Assembly (NCBI RefSeq): GCF_014203045.1
Contig: NZ_JACHIF010000003.1
Span: 496,001 to 560,000, forward strand
Reading direction: 5' to 3'
Source of the DNA: Prosthecobacter dejongeii
Lineage (GTDB): Bacteria; Verrucomicrobiota; Verrucomicrobiia; Verrucomicrobiales; Verrucomicrobiaceae
Length of the DNA: 64,000 nucleotides
Part shown: positions 1 through 7,325 of the stretch, in pieces
Layout: each line of letters opens with the position of its first letter
Numbering within the stretch: the stretch's first letter is position 1
Made by a program: the position numbers and the translations under genes
The notes under the pieces: model-generated
Databases searched by the model: none
What the model was told of the DNA's origin: nothing
The model's input: only the letters and a program-made list of their open reading frames with translations

Positions 1-353
1 GTTTGCTTCACCTTCAAGCCTGAAAGAATATTCATCTTCGGGTAGTGGCCTCCGGGCCCAGTAACCGTCGAGGGATTCCACAGGCCTTTGAAGACCATGA
101 CCTTGTTTTTCACGGGCTCCAAAGGTTTCAGCGTTTGCAGAAACTCTAAACCTCCGGGTGTGTTGGACGCGCCCCAATGATGTGGGTTCACCCCGTTGCC
201 AAAAAAGCAGATTCCCAGACGCCGAGGGGCCTGTGGTGTGCCTTTGACCACCGGAGCGCCAAAGGACGACACCGACTCAAACCACGGTAGGCCGAGCATG
301 ATGCCGGCACCACGCAGAAACTGACGGCGGGAAAACTGAGAGGAACTTTTCAT
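1..353 (-). CDS. DUF1552 domain protein, N-terminal part (runs off window)
   Basis: Read by hand on the minus strand from ATG at 353; only about 117 codons lie in the window. The protein begins with a twin-arginine signal (SRRQFLRGAG) and a hydrophobic stretch, then GICFFGNGVNPHHWG, which resembles the start of the DUF1552 family. That family is abundant in Planctomycetes and Verrucomicrobia and usually sits beside DUF1592/1587/1595 cytochrome-type proteins. The function is unknown; Tat export to the periplasm is inferred from the signal. It is divergent from the metal ATPase, with 94 bases between the two starts. No clear Shine-Dalgarno precedes the ATG, which follows a C-rich run. Confidence 0.72.
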   Translation of the reverse strand, partial: MKSSSQFSRRQFLRGAGIMLGLPWFESVSSFGAPVVKGTPQAPRRLGICFFGNGVNPHHWGASNTPGGLEFLQTLKPLEPVKNKVMVFKGLWNPSTVTGPGGHYPKMNILSGLKVKQ

Positions 354-447
354 TGGGGGGATTACAGATACTACGTCGCAAAAAGGCGCAAGTTTTCGGC
401 CAATAAGACACATAGCAATACGCCCGATCCTGCGTATTTTCCAGCCC

Positions 448-2685
448 ATGGCTGATTTGACATCGCAAGACACCTCCTGGACACACGCGCTGGCGGATTT
501 CCTCCTCGATCAGCAAGGGGTGGAGGCCATTCGTCTGAATCCTGAAGAGCGCAGTGTTCAAATCGCCACGCTGGGGCAGGTCGATACCGCACTGCTCCAG
601 GCGCAGCTCAATGAAGTGCTGCGAGCCCTGGATGCGGAAACGCGGCCTAGCTCTTCCAACGCAACGGTGAGCGGCCTCACGCTGACCCGTAAAGAAGGCG
701 CACTAACTCTACAAAAACCGAGCTGCATCACGGCTCCGCGTTTTTGGAAATGGCGTGATTTCGAATGGCCTGCAGCCGAGGAAATCGAGCAACAAAGTGC
801 GGAGGAATGGAAGGAGATGGCCGTTCAGGCTGCCATCTGCGGAGTGACGCTTGTGAGTGGATTGCTCGCAGAAAAGGTTTTTTCTTCGCCTGCTTGGTTG
901 GTGCAAAGTTTGTTCGGCATCGCTCTCGTCAGTGGTGGCTGGGATGCGGCCAAGGATGCGTGGGAAAACCTCAAGGAAAAGCGCCTGGACGTTCACTTCC
1001 TCATGCTGGCTGTGGCAGCGGGCACGGTGGCTATCGGGGCCTGGGAGGAAGGGGCTCTGCTTTTGTTTCTTTTCTCCACTTCAGGTGCTTTAGAGCATTA
1101 CGTTCTGCACCGCACCCATCGCGAGATTAATGCCCTTACGAAGGCGGCCCCGAAACATGCGCGTGTGATGCTGCCAGATGGCAAAACCGAAGAGCGTGCA
1201 GTTTCCGCTCTTCGAATTGGCGATGTCCTGCAAGTACGTCCGGCAGAGCTTTTCCCCGTGGATGGCACCATCACTCTGGGAGAGTCTGCGGCTGATGAAT
1301 CTACCCTAACAGGCGAGGCGGTACCGATTGACAAAGGTGTCGGGGCCGAGGTCTTCGGCGGAACCCTGAATCTCTGGGGCCTCGTTCAGATGCGAGTGGA
1401 CCGTCTTGCCACCCAGAGTGCGTTGGCGAAGATCATCACCATGATCCAGAACGCCCAGCATCTGCGGGCTCCGAGCCAGCGTTTCACAGATCGTTTTGGC
1501 ACCAACTACACGCTGCTGACGCTCGCGACTGTGGCGACCATGTTCTTGGTCTGGTGGCTCGCCCTCGGCATCCTCCCATTTGAGAATACGGAGGTTTCGA
1601 AGTCAGCCTTTTATCGGGCCATGACACTCCTGGTCGTCATGAGTCCTTGTGCTCTCGTTCTCTCCATTCCCTCCGCCATTTTGGCGGCCATCGCTTGGGG
1701 GGCGCGGCGTGGTATTCTCTTTCGTGGTGGTGCTGCCATCGAAAAATTGGCCGAGGTGGATGTCATTGCCATGGATAAAACGGGTACGCTGACAGAAGGC
1801 AATTTGAAGGTAGCACTGGTGGAAAGCTTCCCTCCAGGGCATGAGACCGATGTGCTGCGTCTGTGCGTGACGCTGGATGCCAATTCAAATCACCCCATCG
1901 CCCACGCCATCACGCGTCATGCCAAAGAGCTGGGGATCGAACCCGGTGAGTTGCTGGAGTTTCAGTCCATTCCAGGGCAGGGGCTGCGTGGCCTAACCAA
2001 AGATGGCGTTACCTACGTGGGGCGGCGCGAATTGATGAATCAGGGGGACTTTGCCCGCTGGCTGAAGGACGTGCCAGATGCGCCTTTAGGCTTTTCCGAA
2101 GTCTGGGTGCTGAATGCCCAGACCATGGGCCGGATACTGCTGAAAGATGAAATTCGCAGCGGTAGCAAGGCTGTGCTCTCGGCCCTGGCTGCTGAAAACG
2201 TGCGCACCATCATGCTTACGGGAGATCGCCGGGCCGCTGCGGTGCAGGTGGCAGAGGAATTGGGCGTGGCGGATGTCCGCGCAGGATTGCACCCCGAAGA
2301 TAAAGTGAAGGCCATCCGCGAGCTAACCCAGAAAGGTAAAAAAGTGGCCATGGTGGGAGATGGCGTGAACGATGCCCCCAGCCTCGCCGCGGCCTACGTC
2401 AGCATCGCCATGGGTGCGCGTGGCAGCGATGCCGCCTTGGAGCAGGCGGATGTCGTTCTCATGCAGGACAAGATTGAAAAACTTCTTTCCGCCCGTCACA
2501 TCAGCCAGCAGGCCCGCCGCATCATCCGGCAAAATTTGGCCATCTCCCTGGGATCCGTCATCATCATGGCGGTGGCCTCCTTGTTTGGCCTCGTGCCTTT
2601 GACCCTGGGCGTGCTAACGCATGAGGGTAGCACGGTCGTCGTATGCCTGAATAGCCTGAGACTGCTCTTCGTTAAAGAACGTTAG
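448..2685 (+). CDS. Heavy-metal P1B-type ATPase, P1B-4-like (SPC / HEGST)
   Basis: 745-residue metal-exporting ATPase of the inner membrane. Visible motifs: TGEAVP in the actuator domain, SPC at residues 399-401 in the metal-binding helix, phosphorylation motif DKTGTLT with Asp443, SNHPIAHAI in the nucleotide domain, hinge GDGVNDAP at 637-644, and HEGST at 725-729 in the last transmembrane region. SPC plus HEG-T is the signature of the P1B-4 subgroup (Co/Zn/Ni/Fe export) rather than the CPC copper pumps. The first ~70 residues resemble an HMA fold but have no CxxC metal-binding pair. The exact metal cannot be read from sequence. It stands alone and is followed by a REP element. Confidence 0.93.
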   Translation: MADLTSQDTSWTHALADFLLDQQGVEAIRLNPEERSVQIATLGQVDTALLQAQLNEVLRALDAETRPSSSNATVSGLTLTRKEGALTLQKPSCITAPRFWKWRDFEWPAAEEIEQQSAEEWKEMAVQAAICGVTLVSGLLAEKVFSSPAWLVQSLFGIALVSGGWDAAKDAWENLKEKRLDVHFLMLAVAAGTVAIGAWEEGALLLFLFSTSGALEHYVLHRTHREINALTKAAPKHARVMLPDGKTEERAVSALRIGDVLQVRPAELFPVDGTITLGESAADESTLTGEAVPIDKGVGAEVFGGTLNLWGLVQMRVDRLATQSALAKIITMIQNAQHLRAPSQRFTDRFGTNYTLLTLATVATMFLVWWLALGILPFENTEVSKSAFYRAMTLLVVMSPCALVLSIPSAILAAIAWGARRGILFRGGAAIEKLAEVDVIAMDKTGTLTEGNLKVALVESFPPGHETDVLRLCVTLDANSNHPIAHAITRHAKELGIEPGELLEFQSIPGQGLRGLTKDGVTYVGRRELMNQGDFARWLKDVPDAPLGFSEVWVLNAQTMGRILLKDEIRSGSKAVLSALAAENVRTIMLTGDRRAAAVQVAEELGVADVRAGLHPEDKVKAIRELTQKGKKVAMVGDGVNDAPSLAAAYVSIAMGARGSDAALEQADVVLMQDKIEKLLSARHISQQARRIIRQNLAISLGSVIIMAVASLFGLVPLTLGVLTHEGSTVVVCLNSLRLLFVKER

Positions 2686-2693
2686 GTCCAGGT

Positions 2694-2798
2694 GAAAGTG
2701 ATGCGGGCACTCCTGCCTGCAATGCTTTGACGATGCACCTTTCCGTAAGGACCTCTCTCGGCCTTCGTTTTGCAGGCAGGAGTGCCCGCATCACTTTC
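2694..2798. repeat. REP palindrome, upstream copy flanking the RAYT gene
   Basis: A 29-bp perfect inverted repeat (arms 2694-2722 and 2770-2798) with a 47-base loop. The arm core is GATGCGGGCACTCCTGCCTG. The same element, in the same orientation, recurs at 3486-3589 on the other side of the transposase gene, and parts of the loop (TGCTTTGACG, TTCGTTTTGCA versus CTCGTTTTGCA) are also shared. It may double as a transcription barrier after the ATPase gene. Confidence 0.9.
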
Positions 2799-2826
2799 CA
2801 GAATCCGGTGCCAGGAAAAGTGAACC

Positions 2827-3423
2827 TCACTCGTCTCGAATCGCCCATCTTTGTTCATAGAAATAAGTTCCTTCCGACAGACCTGCTTTGTTGGGATTAG
2901 CTGCCAGATAGCGCTGGAATTTCTTCAATGACTCCAAGCTTCGCACAATGTGGTCGAAAGACTCGTCCATCCATAGCACCCCAGACCTGCCGGTCATCTG
3001 GTTGATCCGTCTCGCACTCGCTCCTTTGGCAGGCCCCATCAACTTCGAGACCGGTGTTGGCGAAAGCGGTTTTAATAAAACATGCACATGGTTAGGCATG
3101 ATCACCACATCGCCTAGATCATAGTGGCGACCATCATCGTGGTACAAGCTCGTCAGCACCTCTTTACGTAGATTTTCTGTGCGTAGATCACAAGCCCCAT
3201 ACCCAGCGTCCAGATACCTTTCCATTCGCATCGTAAAACGGCGGTGATATTCCTTTTCGGTCTCTTCGGACCAGGGCGGCGGATTTTGCTCCAACCATGC
3301 CGTGCGTGCCTGTTTCCACTGCTGCGCCACTTCCAAAGGCACTGCATCACCTAGTCGAAATGTCACGAAATAAATGGCTCCTGGTAAAGTCAGATGTGGG
3401 AGTCTCCTTCGTCGAGAAATCAT
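2827..3423 (-). CDS. REP-associated tyrosine transposase (RAYT, Y1_Tnp family)
   Basis: 198-residue HUH single-strand nuclease of the IS200/IS605-like Y1 family. It has the typical RAYT start (RRRRLPHLTLPGAIYFVTFR), the HUH motif MPNHVHVLL (His112, His114) and a C-terminal candidate catalytic Tyr172 in FQRYLAANPNKAGL. RAYTs bind and nick REP hairpins, and a REP lies on each side of this gene. An in-frame start 51 bases upstream (3474) is possible. I chose the ATG at 3423 because GGGAGG sits five bases before it and the upstream start has no ribosome site. The gene appears intact. Confidence 0.9.
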   Translation of the reverse strand: MISRRRRLPHLTLPGAIYFVTFRLGDAVPLEVAQQWKQARTAWLEQNPPPWSEETEKEYHRRFTMRMERYLDAGYGACDLRTENLRKEVLTSLYHDDGRHYDLGDVVIMPNHVHVLLKPLSPTPVSKLMGPAKGASARRINQMTGRSGVLWMDESFDHIVRSLESLKKFQRYLAANPNKAGLSEGTYFYEQRWAIRDE

Positions 3424-3485
3424 GACAGCCTCCCAGTCAAAAGGTGTGAAGTCAGCTCGTGTAATGACCTTCATTCAGGCAAAAA

Positions 3486-3589
3486 TAAGTGATGCGGGCA
3501 CTCCTGCCTGCACTGCTTTGACGGCGCTCATTTCCCAAAGTGTTTTTCTTATCCCCTCGTTTTGCAAGTGGGAGTGCCCGCATCACTTA
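3486..3589. repeat. REP palindrome, second copy flanking the RAYT gene
   Basis: Inverted repeat with arms 3486-3512 and 3563-3589 (27 bases each, three mismatches), homologous to the copy at 2694-2798 and in the same orientation. The left arm keeps the core exactly; the right arm has drifted (AAGTGGGAG instead of AGGCAGGAG). It lies six bases beyond the 3' end of the convergent-side yqgE-like gene and upstream of the RAYT start. Confidence 0.88.
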
Positions 3590-3595
3590 AAGACC

Positions 3596-4150
3596 TCAAT
3601 TCAGATCCACCCGTTCCGGTGTGTTGGCCATCAGTTGATAAATAGGGCCCATCTCATCCAGCACAGCTCCCCACATGGCGGACGGTTGATCCACGGTGAG
3701 GATGACTTTTTTCGCCGGGGAGATGATCCAGGATTTGCGTTCGATTTCGCCTTCGATTTGGCCGCTCGACCAGCCAGAGTAACCCACAAAACCACGTACT
3801 TCATGCCCCATGCTCAGTTCATGGATGGCATCTGCTACGGATAGGTGGGTCTGGCAGCGGAGGATGCTCTTTTTCCGGTTCCATTGCAGGGAGGCAAAGG
3901 CCAGCTTGTCCGTGGCTACGGGCCCGCCGATGTAAACGGGCACTTGGCCGAGGGCACCTAGATTTTGGTCAGGTAGCAGGTCCGCCACCCGCTGGTCCAG
4001 AGGGCGGTTCAGCACGTAGCCAAAGGCCCCGTCTTCTTGATTGTGCGCGGCCACAAAGATGACCGTGCGTTTAAAATTGGGGTCCTGCATGGAGGGCACA
4101 GCCAGCAGCAGATTCCCGGTGAGGGGCGGCGCGTCGGGGGTGGTCGGCAT
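3596..4150 (-). CDS. YqgE/AlgH family protein
   Basis: 184 residues from the chosen ATG at 4150. The YqgE/AlgH (UPF0301) fold is recognised from LTGNLLLAVPSMQDPNF at the N terminus, VIFVAAHNQEDGAFGYVLNR, VYIGGPV and GFVGYSGWSSGQIEGEI. The family is widespread but its molecular function is unsettled; AlgH affects alginate regulation in Pseudomonas. A longer in-frame start at 4198 would add 16 residues that do not resemble the family. Neither start has a clear ribosome site. The gene is divergent from the glycosyltransferase at 4265. Confidence 0.88.
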   Translation of the reverse strand: MPTTPDAPPLTGNLLLAVPSMQDPNFKRTVIFVAAHNQEDGAFGYVLNRPLDQRVADLLPDQNLGALGQVPVYIGGPVATDKLAFASLQWNRKKSILRCQTHLSVADAIHELSMGHEVRGFVGYSGWSSGQIEGEIERKSWIISPAKKVILTVDQPSAMWGAVLDEMGPIYQLMANTPERVDLN

Positions 4151-4264
4151 GATATGGATTCTGACCGCACAGGTAGGGCCAACGTTGCACTTTTGCATCG
4201 AAATTCATCGGTTGTGGAACATGCCACATCTTGCCAGCGCCCATTCCCCGCCTAGCCTACCCTC

Positions 4265-5839
4265 TTGACCTCCTCGACCGACTCCTCCCCCGACGCTCTC
4301 TGGAGCCGCCGTTTTGCCTGGCTGCTGGCGTGCGTTTTCATGTTTCGCCTGGGTTTCATGCTTTTTTTCACCTCCCAGGCCGATCTGGCTGGCGATGAAG
4401 CTTACTACTGGGACTGGGGCCGCCGCTTGGACTGGGGTTATTTTAGCAAGCCGCCCATGATCGGCTGGCTTATGGGCCTCATCGGTCGCCTCACGGGCGA
4501 TGCAGAGTGGGGCATTCGTCTAGCACCGCTGCTTTTCGGCACGGCCACCTTGGCCACCTTGTTCGTGCTGAGTCGTCGCCTTTTTGGTGCAGCCACCGCT
4601 TTCCTGGCTGCGCTCCTCATCCTATTTACTCCCGGGAACATCGGGCTGAATCTCTTCTTCACCATTGATGCCCCCCTCTTGTTTTTCTGGTCGCTGGCGC
4701 TGCTGCTCTTCTGGCTAGCCCTGGAGAAACCCACCTGCCTCTGGCGCTGGGCGGGTCTCACGCTGACCATCGGCCTGGGCACCTTGAGCAAGCAGATGAT
4801 GCTCGTTTTCCCTCTGCTCATGGTCGTCTTCGCCATCGTGTCCAGGCAGGACCGCGCCCTGCTGTGGAACCCCCGCCTCTGGCTCACCGTCATCATAGGT
4901 ACCGGTTTTATCACCCCCGTGCTCTGGTGGAATACCCAGCATGACTGGATCACCCTGGAGCATACGAAGCACCACTTTCAGGGCGATAAGCTGGACTTGG
5001 TCGGCTGGCTCGGCCGTACCCTCCAGTATCCCACGCTGCAAACGCTCGTCTATTCTCCCTTCACCTTCGCGGGCCTGATGACCGTCCTATTCCTCGCGGT
5101 CAAGTCTTACCGGTCACTGGATCGCCGTTCCCATTACCTCTTGCTCTGCTCCGTGCCGGCGCTTCTAGCGATCTTGGCCCTGTCACTGCGCCAGGAGATC
5201 AATCCCAACTGGCCTGCGGTCTTTTATGTGCCCGCTTTCATCCTGCTGGCTGCCTGGGTGAATGGGAAGCTGCCCTTCACGGCTCACCCTTTTTGGAAAA
5301 CTTGGCCCCTGCGTCTTGGCATCGCCTTTTTTGTCCTCGCTCACCTTGCTGTGGGCGTCGTCTTGCTCACGGATCTGAAAGGGAGTAAGAAGCTGAAAAA
5401 ATTCCATGAGATGTGCGGCTGGACAGAAACAGGCCGTCAGGCTGGAGCCTTCCTGGATCGCGTCCCACGCCCGCAAAACACCTTCGTTCTCACCAGCAAT
5501 CTGCGGACGGATGCCGCCCAGCTCGCCTTCACCATGCCGCAGCACCCACGCGTCTATCGGTGGGAGCGCTCCGGCCAGGTCCTGTCCCAGTATGAAGTCT
5601 GGCCCGGGCCCGAGGAGCGCCTGGGGGACGATGCCCTCATCTTCCAAAATGGTCGCGAAAAACCCGGCAATGTCTTCCCTGCCATCTCCAGTTGCTTTGA
5701 AAAAGTCGAGTTCCTCGGCCAAGTGAACGTCACCCTGGGCAAGGGCGAGCCCCGCATCCTCGATGTATTCCTTGGCCACAAACTTCACCAGTGGGTGAAG
5801 CCTGGCAAAGCCCCCGTTCCTGCCATTCCCGCCCCCTGA
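4265..5839 (+). CDS. Glycosyltransferase family 39-like membrane protein (ArnT/PMT type)
   Basis: 524-residue polytopic membrane protein. The first periplasmic loop has the acidic pair and pattern of lipid-linked sugar transferases (GDEAYYWDWGRRLDWGYFSK), as in ArnT and PMT_2 proteins that move a sugar from polyprenyl phosphate to lipid A, protein or glycan. Many Trp/Leu-rich helices follow, then a soluble C-terminal part of about 140 residues. The start is uncertain: TTG at 4265 gives the longest frame, and the first ATG (FMFRLGFM) lies about 25 codons in, inside the first helix. The stop overlaps the next ATG (TGATG), so translation is probably coupled to the PAP2 phosphatase. Confidence 0.85.
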   Translation: MTSSTDSSPDALWSRRFAWLLACVFMFRLGFMLFFTSQADLAGDEAYYWDWGRRLDWGYFSKPPMIGWLMGLIGRLTGDAEWGIRLAPLLFGTATLATLFVLSRRLFGAATAFLAALLILFTPGNIGLNLFFTIDAPLLFFWSLALLLFWLALEKPTCLWRWAGLTLTIGLGTLSKQMMLVFPLLMVVFAIVSRQDRALLWNPRLWLTVIIGTGFITPVLWWNTQHDWITLEHTKHHFQGDKLDLVGWLGRTLQYPTLQTLVYSPFTFAGLMTVLFLAVKSYRSLDRRSHYLLLCSVPALLAILALSLRQEINPNWPAVFYVPAFILLAAWVNGKLPFTAHPFWKTWPLRLGIAFFVLAHLAVGVVLLTDLKGSKKLKKFHEMCGWTETGRQAGAFLDRVPRPQNTFVLTSNLRTDAAQLAFTMPQHPRVYRWERSGQVLSQYEVWPGPEERLGDDALIFQNGREKPGNVFPAISSCFEKVEFLGQVNVTLGKGEPRILDVFLGHKLHQWVKPGKAPVPAIPAP

Positions 5840-6447
5840 TGTTCCCCTGGGATCTCCAGCTTCTGCAGCGCATCAATCTCCACTGGACCCATCCAGTGCT
5901 GGATTGGCTGATGCCCGCTGTTTCCGCCATCAATGCCTGGATTCCTCTCCTCGCCATCGTGGCGCTACTGGTTCTCTGGCGTGGTGGGAAACAGGGCCGC
6001 TGGCTGCTGCTGTGCATCGCTTTGGCCATCGGCATCGGCGATGGACTCGTCTCGAACACGCTTAAGAAAACGGTGGGCCGTGTCCGGCCTCGCGATGCTG
6101 TCGAGGGCCTCATTGTCCGTGACCTGGCCCCTGGCAAACCGGATATCCTGCGGCTGTTCAAAGCACCCGAGCAGCACCCGAGCAAACCGCGCTCGGAGAC
6201 CCGAGGCAAGTCCTTCCCCAGCAGCCACACCGTCAATATGTTTGCCCTCGCCACCGTGGTCGCGCTTTTCCATCGCCGCTGGGGCATCCTTCTGTATGGG
6301 CTGGCTGCCCTGGTGGCCTATTCCCGCCTCTACGTCGCCGCCCATTGGCCCTCGGATATTCCGCCATCCATGGCCCTCGGCGTACTAGTAGGACTCAGCA
6401 CCGTGTGGGCTGTCCGCGCCATTCAGGAGCGCTTTCGCCTCGCCTAA
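5839..6447 (+). CDS. PAP2-family phosphatase (membrane lipid phosphatase)
   Basis: 202 residues from the ATG overlapping the preceding stop. All three PAP2 signature blocks are present: KKTVGRVRP (residues 76-84), FPSSHT (126-131) and SRLYVAAHWPSD with His169 and Asp173. The family dephosphorylates undecaprenyl diphosphate, phosphatidylglycerophosphate or related lipids at the outer face of the inner membrane. Coupling to a polyprenyl-phosphate-dependent glycosyltransferase suggests recycling of the lipid carrier or removal of a lipid phosphate; that link is inference. A longer start at 5791 would lie inside the upstream gene and is unlikely. Confidence 0.92.
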   Translation: MFPWDLQLLQRINLHWTHPVLDWLMPAVSAINAWIPLLAIVALLVLWRGGKQGRWLLLCIALAIGIGDGLVSNTLKKTVGRVRPRDAVEGLIVRDLAPGKPDILRLFKAPEQHPSKPRSETRGKSFPSSHTVNMFALATVVALFHRRWGILLYGLAALVAYSRLYVAAHWPSDIPPSMALGVLVGLSTVWAVRAIQERFRLA

Positions 6448-6493
6448 GTTCCCTTGAATTTCAGGACTCTGAACAGCGTTGGTAAAGGCAGCC

Positions 6494-7264
6494 ATGTTCA
6501 AAAGCACTTTCTCCGCCTGTCTCCTCATCGCCCTCGCCACAGCCCTCCATGCTGAAGACAAGCCCATCGGCCTCGGGGCCAAACCCATCGAAGGGGCCGA
6601 GGTCATCCTCGATGGCAGCCGCGAAACTTTGGACAGCAAATGGACCTACTGGAAAGGTCCCCGTTTTGCCTCAGCCCTGCCCATCAAGTGGAAGGTCGTC
6701 GAAGATCCCGTCAATGGCGGCACCTGCATCATGACCGATGATCGCGCGGCCGATGGTGGCAAATACGGCGCGGCAGACATCGTCACGAACAAAGCCTATC
6801 GCGACTTCCGTCTGCACATTGAGTTCCTCGTCATGAACCCCCGTGGCAACAGCGGCGTCTATCTGCAAAACCGCTACGAAATCCAGATTCAGGAAGGCGA
6901 CCGCACCAAGCACGGCATGGGCGCCGTGATCAATGAGACCGACTCGCCATACCACGCCTTCGCGGGCCTGGGCAAATGGAACGCCTACGACATCACCTTC
7001 CGCGCCGCCCGGTTCAAAGACGGCGTCCTGGTGGAAAAACCCCGCGTCTCCATGTACTTCAACGGCCAGAAAGTACACACCAATGTCGAGATCCAAAAAG
7101 TCTGGGGCGGCCCCAACTCCGGAGTGGATGGCGGCAACGACGGCGGCAAAGGCATCACCGATACCCCCCAAGGTTTAAAGCTCCAATGCGAAGGCCACGA
7201 CGTCCGCTACCGCAACGCCTGGATCAAGGAACTGGACCTCGCGACTCCAGATACGGATTTCTAG
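6494..7264 (+). CDS. Exported DUF1080 protein (3-keto-disaccharide hydrolase family)
   Basis: 256 residues from the ATG at 6494, preceded by AAAGG at five bases. A Sec signal peptide (MFKSTFSACLLIALATALHA) is followed by a single DUF1080 domain: VILDGSRETLDSKWTYW, the FRLHIEFLVMNPRGNSGVYL core and KVWGGPNSGVDGGNDGG. DUF1080 is a jelly-roll fold related to LamG/concanavalin lectins. Some members hydrolyse 3-keto-glycosides; many planctomycete and verrucomicrobial copies are uncharacterised. A periplasmic or extracellular role in glycan breakdown is inferred. It lies 61 bases upstream of the M28 peptidase gene in the same direction. Confidence 0.9.
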   Translation: MFKSTFSACLLIALATALHAEDKPIGLGAKPIEGAEVILDGSRETLDSKWTYWKGPRFASALPIKWKVVEDPVNGGTCIMTDDRAADGGKYGAADIVTNKAYRDFRLHIEFLVMNPRGNSGVYLQNRYEIQIQEGDRTKHGMGAVINETDSPYHAFAGLGKWNAYDITFRAARFKDGVLVEKPRVSMYFNGQKVHTNVEIQKVWGGPNSGVDGGNDGGKGITDTPQGLKLQCEGHDVRYRNAWIKELDLATPDTDF

Positions 7265-7325
7265 ATCTGGACGTTCCCTTGACTGCAAGACGCGTCTGGG
7301 TGCGTATGTTCTTCCCATTCTCATC

